The position numbers and the translations under genes are program-made. From QHWK01 sp035315685 (GTDB lineage Bacteria > Acidobacteriota > Vicinamibacteria > Vicinamibacterales > CAVVIG01), in contig DATFXR010000352.1 in assembly GCA_035315685.1 (NCBI GenBank), positions 1-11,547 on the forward strand: a stretch of 11,547 nucleotides of DNA, given 5' to 3'. Below the pieces are notes generated by a model that was not told where the DNA came from, made no database searches, and worked only from the letters and a program-made list of their open reading frames with translations. This document shows, one piece after another, positions 6,461 through 11,547 of the stretch (position 1 is its first letter; each line of letters opens with the position of its first letter).

Positions 6461-6783
6461 ACCGCGCGGACATCAGCAGCGACGAAGGCGCGAAGGCACG
6501 ACGCGCACCCGTTGTTTTTCGTAGCTTCGTGGCTTTGCCGCTGATCTGGGCGGCGCCGCGCGCGGCCTGGGCGTGCCCGGTGTGCTTCGGCGACGGTGAC
6601 GCGCCGATGGCAGCGGCGACCAACACCGGCATCCTCTTCATGCTCGGCATCGTCGTCGTGATGCTCAGCGCATTTGCTTCTTTTTTCATTTATCTGATTC
6701 GCCGCGCGAACCGCCTCGCCGCCGAGGCGGCCAGGACTGACGCGGCAGGCCTCGCGCCTTCGGAAGGGACCGCTCAATGCTGA
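6457..6783 (+). CDS. CPVC-motif small membrane protein in the cox operon
   Basis: The 108-residue product has a long polar N-terminus (1-18), a signal-like hydrophobic stretch (19-39) ending AAWA, then CPVCFGDGDAP with Cys40 and Cys43, a transmembrane helix at about 58-81, and a polar tail ending in Cys108. If cleaved after AWA, the CxxC pair would sit at the very N-terminus of the mature protein, facing the periplasm near the membrane. Paired cysteines next to subunit II suggest copper handling or thiol redox work for CuA maturation, but that is inference. Codons 9-27 overlap an inverted repeat element (6481-6537), which probably lengthened the leader. It overlaps the genes on both sides by 4 and 7 bases. 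Confidence 0.85.
   Translation: MNRADISSDEGAKARRAPVVFRSFVALPLIWAAPRAAWACPVCFGDGDAPMAAATNTGILFMLGIVVVMLSAFASFFIYLIRRANRLAAEAARTDAAGLAPSEGTAQC
6481..6537. repeat. Imperfect inverted repeat inside the CPVC gene
   Basis: The left arm ACGAAGGCGCGAAGGCACGA (6482-6501) and the right arm TTTCGTAGCTTCGTGGCTTT (6517-6536) are imperfect inverted copies built from CGAAG/CTTCG steps. They look like the CTTCGTG-type dispersed repeats seen between genes in many bacteria, here read as protein-coding sequence near the N-terminus. Confidence 0.5.
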
Positions 6784-7568
6784 ACTATCTTGGCCTGCCG
6801 GTGCAGGCCTCGGCGCACGCCGGCGAGATCGACGAGATGATCGTGCTCGTCCACTGGCTGATGGCCATTCTCTTCGTCGGGTGGGGCCTCTTTTTCGTGT
6901 ACGTGCTGTTCCGCTTCCGCAAGAGCGCGAACCCGAAGGCGAGCTACACGGGTGCCAAAGGCAAGATCTCCAAGGGGCTCGAGGTGGCCGTCGCCGTCAT
7001 CGAGATCGTCCTGCTCGTCTTCTACGCGATTCCGGCGTGGGCGAAGCGCGTGAAGGCGTTCCCGAGCGAGAACGAAGCATTGATCGTCCGGGTCGTCGGC
7101 GAACAGTTTGCCTGGAACGTGCAGTATCCGGGACCGGACGGGAAGTTCGGCCGCACCGACGTCAAGCTCGTTGCCCCCGACAATCCACTCGGCCTCGACC
7201 GGCGCGATCCGGACGCCAAGGACGACGTCACCACGATCAATCAGCTGTACTTGCCGGTCGATCGGCCGGTGCTCGTGCATCTGTCCAGCAAGGACGTGAT
7301 CCACAGCTTCGGGCTCTACGAGATGCGCGTGAAGCAGGACGCCGTACCGGGCCTCTCGATCCCGGTGTGGTTCATTCCGAACCGCATCGGTGAGTACGAG
7401 ATCGCCTGCTCGCAGCTGTGCGGCCTCGGGCACTTCAGGATGCGCGGGTTCGTGACCGTCCAGAGTGCCGCCGACTTCCAGAAGTGGATGAACGATCAGC
7501 TGAAGGATCTGCAGCCGGCTGCTGCAGCCACACCGGCTGCGACGCCCGCGGCGACGACGCCGAGATAG
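6777..7568 (+). CDS. coxB: Cytochrome c oxidase subunit II (CuA)
   Basis: The 263-residue subunit takes electrons from cytochrome c through the dinuclear CuA centre in its periplasmic domain. Two transmembrane helices lie at about 21-46 and 67-88; Glu69 at the start of the second corresponds to the K-channel entry glutamate of this subunit. The cupredoxin domain follows: Trp113 in EQFAWNVQYPGPDGKFG, His176 in SSKDVIHSF, and CSQLCGLGHFRM giving Cys211, Gln213 (backbone), Cys215, His219 and Met222. All CuA ligands are present. There is no lipobox and no fused cytochrome c domain. A Pro/Ala/Thr tail (247-263) is low complexity. The gene comes last in the operon, while most cox operons place it first, and overlaps the CPVC gene by 7 bases. 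Confidence 0.97.
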   Translation: MLNYLGLPVQASAHAGEIDEMIVLVHWLMAILFVGWGLFFVYVLFRFRKSANPKASYTGAKGKISKGLEVAVAVIEIVLLVFYAIPAWAKRVKAFPSENEALIVRVVGEQFAWNVQYPGPDGKFGRTDVKLVAPDNPLGLDRRDPDAKDDVTTINQLYLPVDRPVLVHLSSKDVIHSFGLYEMRVKQDAVPGLSIPVWFIPNRIGEYEIACSQLCGLGHFRMRGFVTVQSAADFQKWMNDQLKDLQPAAAATPAATPAATTPR

Positions 7569-7594
7569 ACAGCCTTCGCGCTGCGTCGATTAGC

Positions 7595-8680
7595 TTACAG
7601 CGACAGCTCCTGCCCGACGCCGCGCTCGACGGCGCGACGATACGCAAGATCTCCCGACGTCACGTCTTCGACGGCAAGTCCGAGGCTCTTGAAGATCGTG
7701 ACCTCGGTGTCGCTGCGCCGCGCTGTCGCGCCGGCAACCAGCTCACCGATTTCGGCGACGATGTGGTCGGCGGTGAAGCGCCCTTCCTGGATGCCGAGGA
7801 CGACGTCGCCGGATTCGACCAGCGCGGCGGCGCGTGAGTCGACGAACAGCCGCGATCGCGCGACCAGCGCCGGGTCCATCTCGCGCTGGTTCGGCCGGCA
7901 CGCGCCAACCGAGATCACATGGGCGCCCGGCTTCACCCAGCCGCTCTCGATGACCGGCGTTGGCGACGAGGTCACCAGCACGACGACGTCCGCGCCGACC
8001 ACCGCCTCGCCGGCGTGGTCGACCGCAGCTACCTTCGGCACCTGGTCGCGACCCGACGCTGACCTGATCGCGACCTGGTCGGGATCTGATCGGGATCGGA
8101 TGGCAGAATTTGCCCACTCGACGAACTGGTCGCGATGCGGTCTCTGCGGACTCCAGACGGTCACCTGACGCAGATTGTGAACCAGCGACAGCGCTTCCAG
8201 ATGGCTACGCGCCTGGACGCCCGACCCGATGATCGCGAGCGACTGCGCCGTTTTACGCGCCAGCCGTCTCGAAGAGACGGCTGACACGGCGGCCGTGCGC
8301 GCCTCCGTGATGTAGCGGCCATCCATCAGCGCACGCAGCGCGCCGGTCTCCGGATCCATCAGCACGATCGACGCCAGGTGCGACGGCAGGCCGCGCGCGT
8401 GATTGCTGTCGAACACGGTGACCAGCTTCGCGCCCAATGCGGTTCCCGCCTGTGTTCCGCCGCCGCTGGCAGAATCTTCGGCTCGCGCCGGTGCGGAAAC
8501 GTAGGCGGGCATCAGCCCTGCGAACGCCGCGGCGCCGATTGGAATGACGGTCCGTACCGGCTGGGTGACCTGGCCCGACGAGAAACGCTCGAGCGCGGAC
8601 GTCATCGTGTCGATCAAGTCCTGCATCGTGAGGACGGATCGCACGTCGGCTTCGGTCAGGAGGCGAAAACGGAGGGACAT
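7595..8680 (-). CDS. Ornithine cyclodeaminase/mu-crystallin family reductase
   Basis: The 361-residue product shows the family's fold: Lys85 in ALGAKLVTVF, Arg128 in TEARTAAVSAV, the NAD(P)-binding GSGVQARSH (153-160), and SVGACRPNQREMD (258-269). In true ornithine cyclodeaminase an aspartate stands where this protein has Cys261, so ornithine cyclisation is unlikely. The sequence resembles the mu-crystallin/ketimine reductase branch more. A divergent proline-racemase-family gene suggests delta-1-pyrroline-2-carboxylate reduction in (hydroxy)proline breakdown; this is inference from context. Residues 196-214 are coded by an 11-base tandem array, and residues 62-78 form another low-complexity insert. 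The start MSLRFRL was chosen over a longer Arg/His-rich reading; it overlaps the 3' end of the deacetylase gene by 25 bases. Confidence 0.9.
   Translation of the reverse strand: MSLRFRLLTEADVRSVLTMQDLIDTMTSALERFSSGQVTQPVRTVIPIGAAAFAGLMPAYVSAPARAEDSASGGGTQAGTALGAKLVTVFDSNHARGLPSHLASIVLMDPETGALRALMDGRYITEARTAAVSAVSSRRLARKTAQSLAIIGSGVQARSHLEALSLVHNLRQVTVWSPQRPHRDQFVEWANSAIRSRSDPDQVAIRSASGRDQVPKVAAVDHAGEAVVGADVVVLVTSSPTPVIESGWVKPGAHVISVGACRPNQREMDPALVARSRLFVDSRAAALVESGDVVLGIQEGRFTADHIVAEIGELVAGATARRSDTEVTIFKSLGLAVEDVTSGDLAYRRAVERGVGQELSL
8040..8099. repeat. 11-base tandem repeat within the reductase gene
   Basis: Units on the plus strand: ACCTGGTCGCG (8040-8050), a degraded ACCCGACGCTG (8051-8061), ACCTGATCGCG (8062-8072), ACCTGGTCGGG (8073-8083), ATCTGATCGGG (8084-8094) and a partial ATCGG. 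The unit length is not a multiple of three, so gain or loss of one unit would shift the reading frame of the host gene. Confidence 0.8.
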
Positions 8681-9621
8681 GTGCGCACGGCCTCGCGAAT
8701 GGTGTTGGTGTGAATGGTGACGATCGCGCCGATGTCTCGCGCGTAGCCGCCGCTCATGACGACGACCACCGGCAGGCCGCGCGCGCCGCACGCATCGAAC
8801 ACGATGCGATCGCGCCGCTGCAGGCCTGCGATGGTGAGCTTCAGCCGCCCCAGTCGGTCGCCTTCGTACGGATCCGCACCGGCCAGATAGAAGACGACGC
8901 CGGGATCGTGCGCATCGAGCATTGCAGGGAGATGCGCATCGAGCGCCGCAAGATACTCATCGTCTCCGGCACCGTCGTCGAAGACGATGTCGAGGTCGCT
9001 GGTCTCCTTGCGGAAGGGAAAATTCTTGGCGCCGTGCAGCGAGAGCGTGAACACCGCCGGCTCGTCGCGGAAGATCGCGGCGGTGCCGTTTCCCTGATGG
9101 ACATCGCAGTCGACGATCGCGACGCGCGTGGCGGCGCCGTCGCGCAGCAGCACGGTCGCGGCGACGGCGACGTCATTGAACACGCAGTAGCCCTCGCCGC
9201 GATCGCGGAACGCATGGTGGGTGCCGCCGGCGAGATTAGCCGCCACCTTCGCGCCGCTCGCTGCGGCGGCCAACGCCACGGTGGTCTGCACGGCTGGCGT
9301 GCCGTTGGTCACCTCGCGCGCCGCCGCGATCGTCGCGCCGACCGAGCGCCGGGAGCGCTCCACCATCATCGGTGACCACGGAAACCCGATCCGCCGCTGT
9401 GCCTCCGGCGTGAGGGTGCCGTCTGCGACTGCAGCGACGTACTCGGCGTCGTGCACGAGCCGCAGCTGCTCCCAGGTCGCCGGTTCCGGCACGTGCAGGT
9501 CGCGCGCGTCGAGTACGCCCTCCGCGACGAGTCGTTCGCGCAGCAGCCGGTACTTCACCATCGGAAACCGGTGGTGCTCCGGCAGCGGCAGCACGAACGT
9601 ATCCGAGTAAAACGCTTTCAC
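8656..9621 (-). CDS. Histone deacetylase family protein (class IV-like)
   Basis: The 321-residue zinc hydrolase carries the arginase/deacetylase fold. The catalytic pair is His135-His136 in GGTHHAFRDRGEGYCVFND. Zinc ligands are Asp173 and His175 in DCDVHQGNGT and Asp250 in AGADPYEGD, and the transition-state tyrosine is Tyr293 in GGYARDI. The stretch LSLHGAKNFPFRKETSDLDI is typical of the HDAC11-like bacterial branch. Bacterial members deacetylate small amides (polyamines, acetoin-related compounds) or protein lysines; the substrate cannot be read here. It starts with GTG at 9621, only 16 bases from the ATG of the divergent racemase-family gene, without a visible Shine-Dalgarno. It overlaps the following reductase gene by 25 bases, so the two form an operon. 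Confidence 0.93.
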   Translation of the reverse strand: MKAFYSDTFVLPLPEHHRFPMVKYRLLRERLVAEGVLDARDLHVPEPATWEQLRLVHDAEYVAAVADGTLTPEAQRRIGFPWSPMMVERSRRSVGATIAAAREVTNGTPAVQTTVALAAAASGAKVAANLAGGTHHAFRDRGEGYCVFNDVAVAATVLLRDGAATRVAIVDCDVHQGNGTAAIFRDEPAVFTLSLHGAKNFPFRKETSDLDIVFDDGAGDDEYLAALDAHLPAMLDAHDPGVVFYLAGADPYEGDRLGRLKLTIAGLQRRDRIVFDACGARGLPVVVVMSGGYARDIGAIVTIHTNTIREAVRTCPSVFAS

Positions 9622-9637
9622 GCTAAAGTTCTATCGC

Positions 9638-10642
9638 ATGATCTCGGTGAAGACAATCGACGCGCACGCCGCCGGCGAGCCGTTGCGGCTGATCGTCGAC
9701 GGATTTCCGGCGCCGCGCGGCAGCACCATGCTCGAAAAGCGCGAATGGGTGCGGCGCCATGCCGATCATCTTCGCCGCGCGCTGATGCTCGAGCCGCGCG
9801 GCCATGCCGACATGTACGGCGCGATCCTCACCGAACCGGTGTCGCCCGGCTCCGACGCCGGCGTGCTGTTCATGCACAACGAGGGCTACAGCACGATGTG
9901 CGGCCACGGCATCGTCGCGGTGACGACGATCGCGCTCGAGCGCGGCCTGATCATGCCGGCCGGCGGCGGAGCGTCGGTCGTGTACGACTCGCCTGCGGGC
10001 ACAGTCCGCGCGCGCGCGAAGATCGACGGCGGCCGATCCGTGCCTCGCATCGAGAGCGTCGCGTTCGAGAACGTGCCGTCGTTCGTGCTGCATGGCGGGA
10101 TCGCCGTCAAGCTTGGCTCCCGGTCGGTTCGCGCCGACGTTGCCTTTGGCGGCGCCTTCTACGCGATTGTCGACAGCGAAGCCGTCGGCCTGCCGATCGA
10201 CGCGGCGCATCTGCCCGAGCTGCGCAGGATCGGGATGCAGATCAAAGACGCGATCGACGCGGCGCAGACGATCGTGCATCCGCTGGAGGCCGGGCTGCGT
10301 GGCATCTACGGGACCATCTTCACCGGTCCGCCGAGCGACGACCGCGCCGACCTCCGCAACGTGACGATCTTCGCCGACGCGGAAGTCGATCGATCACCGT
10401 GCGGTACCGGAACCGCGGCGGTGATGGCAGTGATCGATGCGATGGGCCTGCTCGGCGAAGACCGGCCGTTCGTCCACGAGAGCCTGATCAGTACGCGGTT
10501 CCGCGGCCGCGTGGCTTCGCGCACGCGCGTCGGCGATCACGCCGCCATCGTGCCCGAGATCGAGGGATCGGCCTGGATCACCGGAGAGCACACCTTCCTC
10601 ATCGACGAAGCCGACCCCTTGAAGGAAGGATTCCGCATCTGA
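9638..10642 (+). CDS. Proline racemase/hydroxyproline epimerase family enzyme
   Basis: The 334-residue protein has both catalytic cysteines of a two-base racemase: Cys88 in NEGYSTMCGHGIVA and Cys255 in DRSPCGTGTAAVMA. Members that dehydrate trans-3-hydroxyproline carry threonine at the second position, so a racemase or 4-hydroxyproline 2-epimerase is favoured; the exact substrate is open. Other family features are the start KTIDAHAAGEPLRLIVDG, PRGHADMYGAILTEP and GSAWITGEHTF near the end. The length is normal. It is divergent from the deacetylase-reductase pair with a 16-base gap; the reductase family next door fits a (hydroxy)proline catabolic unit. No Shine-Dalgarno is seen; a TAAAGT hexamer ends eight bases before the ATG. 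Confidence 0.92.
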   Translation: MISVKTIDAHAAGEPLRLIVDGFPAPRGSTMLEKREWVRRHADHLRRALMLEPRGHADMYGAILTEPVSPGSDAGVLFMHNEGYSTMCGHGIVAVTTIALERGLIMPAGGGASVVYDSPAGTVRARAKIDGGRSVPRIESVAFENVPSFVLHGGIAVKLGSRSVRADVAFGGAFYAIVDSEAVGLPIDAAHLPELRRIGMQIKDAIDAAQTIVHPLEAGLRGIYGTIFTGPPSDDRADLRNVTIFADAEVDRSPCGTGTAAVMAVIDAMGLLGEDRPFVHESLISTRFRGRVASRTRVGDHAAIVPEIEGSAWITGEHTFLIDEADPLKEGFRI

Positions 10643-10646
10643 CCCT

Positions 10647-10970
10647 TCAATCGATCTCGAGGAATTGCCGCGCGAGGCGTTCGAGCAGGCGGGTGAGCGT
10701 CTCGCCGTCGAGCGCGAAGCCGCCGAGCTCCGGCGACCACGCGAGCTTATAGCTTCTGGCCATCGCCGATACCCAGATCTGCCGCACCGGCGCGTTCGGG
10801 GATACGACGAATTTCGCCTCGCTCGGTTCCTCGAATACGAGGTTGAGCACGCCGTTCTGCAGCTCCACCTCGAAGCCTTCACTGTCCGCAAGTGGCAAGA
10901 GCGCTCGCCGTGCGCTTTCGAGCGCTGTGTCGCTTTTCACGCGAAATTCCTGCTCGGTCAATGCAGTCAT
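10647..10970 (-). CDS. cyaY: CyaY/frataxin family iron donor protein
   Basis: The 107-residue protein matches frataxin/CyaY in length and layout: an acidic N-terminal helix (EQEFRVKSDTALESARRALL), then beta strands ending in FEVELQNGVLNLVFEEP, FVVSPNAPVRQIWVSAMARSYKLAW, and a C-terminal helix starting GETLTRLLERLARQFLEID. The NAPVRQIWVSA stretch corresponds to the conserved xPxxQxWL/VS core of frataxins. Such proteins bind Fe(II) through acidic surface residues and regulate cysteine desulfurase during iron-sulfur cluster assembly in the cytoplasm. No isc or suf gene is nearby. It converges on the racemase-family gene with 4 bases between stop codons, and is divergent from the 28-residue reading frame. 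Confidence 0.86.
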   Translation of the reverse strand: MTALTEQEFRVKSDTALESARRALLPLADSEGFEVELQNGVLNLVFEEPSEAKFVVSPNAPVRQIWVSAMARSYKLAWSPELGGFALDGETLTRLLERLARQFLEID

Positions 10971-11036
10971 GCCCCTATTAAACCTTCCTTGCGGACCGTC
11001 CGTCTAAACGTGGGAGAAAAGGAGGCAAGGACGGCC

Positions 11037-11123
11037 ATGCGTGACTGGAGCTTTTCAGCGTCGGCGGAGTGGGTGGTCGGATTCCTGCTGATCGTGACGA
11101 TCATCGCGGCGGCGTTCGTCTGA
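11037..11123 (+). CDS. Possible 28-residue single-helix membrane peptide
   Basis: The frame reads MRDWSFSASAEWVVGFLLIVTIIAAAFV. A strong ribosome binding site AGGAGG lies at 11020-11025, 11 bases upstream. A short polar start is followed by one hydrophobic helix (about residues 12-28) that runs to the C-terminus. It lies in the gap between the divergent cyaY and the VWA-type gene, where nothing else would explain the strong ribosome binding site. Function unknown; too short for homology to carry weight. Confidence 0.5.
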   Translation: MRDWSFSASAEWVVGFLLIVTIIAAAFV

Positions 11124-11175
11124 TCGCCGCCTCTCACGCTCGAAAGAGGCAAGGACCCCTTCCGCTCTACCCGGA

Positions 11176-11547
11176 CTATTTGGAGCCCGTCGTCTTGTCG
11201 GCAGCGGCCATGTAGCTGCGTCGCGCGCGCGCAGTCATCCCCGGCTGCTTCATTTTCACGGCCAGCTTGTGCACGCGGTTGTCCAGCTGCGTCGGCGTGA
11301 AGCCGATCACGTACTGGCTGTGCAGCTCTTGCGCGATCTTCGTGAACGTCGGCGCGAGCTCGCTGGTCTTCTTCAATTCGAAATAGCCGCCGCCGGTCTC
11401 GTCCGCCACTTTTCGCAGCCCGCTGTCAGGCTTGCTGCGAACGCGGGTCTGGCCGTTGAAGTAGTCGCTCTCCAGACCGATCGCGTAGATCATCACTTCG
11501 TCGTTGCGCGCACGGTCGATGACGCGCGTCAGGTTCATCGACCGGCT
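11176..11547 (-). CDS. VWFA-related domain protein, C-terminal part
   Basis: The window cuts the 5' part; the frame stays open to the edge with Ser-Arg-Ser before the first internal Met. The visible 124 residues cover the end of a von Willebrand factor A domain: NDEVMIYAIGLES, then a family-typical GLRKVADETGGGYFELKKTSEL and FTKIAQELHSQYVIGFTP. The end, LAVKMKQPGMTARARRSYMAA, is the usual terminal strand and RARRSY motif of the VWFA-related proteins abundant in Acidobacteria. These are normally exported proteins of about 300-350 residues; the metal-binding DxSxS motif and signal peptide would lie outside the window. The role is unknown, probably protein binding in the envelope. Confidence 0.88.
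   Translation of the reverse strand, partial: SRSMNLTRVIDRARNDEVMIYAIGLESDYFNGQTRVRSKPDSGLRKVADETGGGYFELKKTSELAPTFTKIAQELHSQYVIGFTPTQLDNRVHKLAVKMKQPGMTARARRSYMAAADKTTGSK

Noticed and set aside
7569..7594. Terminator at the end of the cox operon
   Set aside because: The 26-base gap between the convergent genes shows no convincing stem with T tract; termination may lie within the neighbouring gene or need Rho.
9451..10752. A 433-codon plus-strand frame over the deacetylase and racemase-family genes
   Set aside because: It crosses two well-supported genes in another frame and is Arg/Ala-rich low-complexity sequence.
11129..11150. Hairpin GCCTCT/AGAGGC as terminator between the 28-residue frame and the VWA gene
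   Set aside because: Only six base pairs with a ten-base loop and no T tract on either strand.

Overview
The window looks like chromosomal DNA of a GC-rich aerobic bacterium, most likely an acidobacterium and perhaps of the Vicinamibacteria type. This assignment is inference. It rests on the partial VWFA-related protein at the right edge (a family strongly expanded in Acidobacteria), the layout of the cytochrome oxidase operon, the frataxin-like gene and several short palindromic intergenic repeat families. No rRNA or ribosomal protein marker is present to confirm it.

Layout from left to right: a tRNA-Glu(CTC) gene with encoded CCA and a strong intrinsic terminator (21-148); a palindromic repeat (187-285); a small secreted tyrosine/arginine-rich protein (minus, 296-652); a purine-rich tandem-repeat stretch without a gene (653-1035); a frameshifted four-helix-bundle (S23-type) pseudogene (1036 to about 1396); a membrane-anchored protein of unknown function (minus, 1445-1957); a second copy of the palindromic repeat (1971-2095); and an exported TPR protein (minus, 2103-3287).

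The core is a plus-strand aa3-type cytochrome c oxidase operon in the order subunit I (3354), III (5176), IV (5916), a two-helix membrane protein (6260), a CPVC-motif membrane protein (6457) and subunit II (6777-7568). The last four genes overlap by 1, 4 and 7 bases, which suggests translational coupling. Subunit II carries the complete CuA site, and subunit I has all heme and CuB ligands, the cross-link tyrosine and the D-channel residues. The otherwise conserved K-channel lysine of subunit I is isoleucine (Ile371). A four-copy array of small hairpins separates subunits III and IV.

The right part holds an amino-acid metabolism cluster: an ornithine cyclodeaminase/mu-crystallin-family reductase (minus, 7595-8680) overlapping a class-IV-like histone deacetylase homologue (minus, 8656-9621), with a proline racemase/hydroxyproline epimerase-family gene divergent from them (9638-10642). 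A CyaY/frataxin homologue (minus, 10647-10970), a possible 28-residue membrane peptide (11037-11123) and the C-terminal part of a VWA-domain protein (minus, 11176 to the edge) complete the window.

The observations most worth following are the missing K-channel lysine with subunit II encoded last, the CPVC protein whose N-terminus appears to be made from a repeat element, the 11-base tandem array inside the reductase gene, and the habit of palindromic repeats to sit directly behind stop codons.
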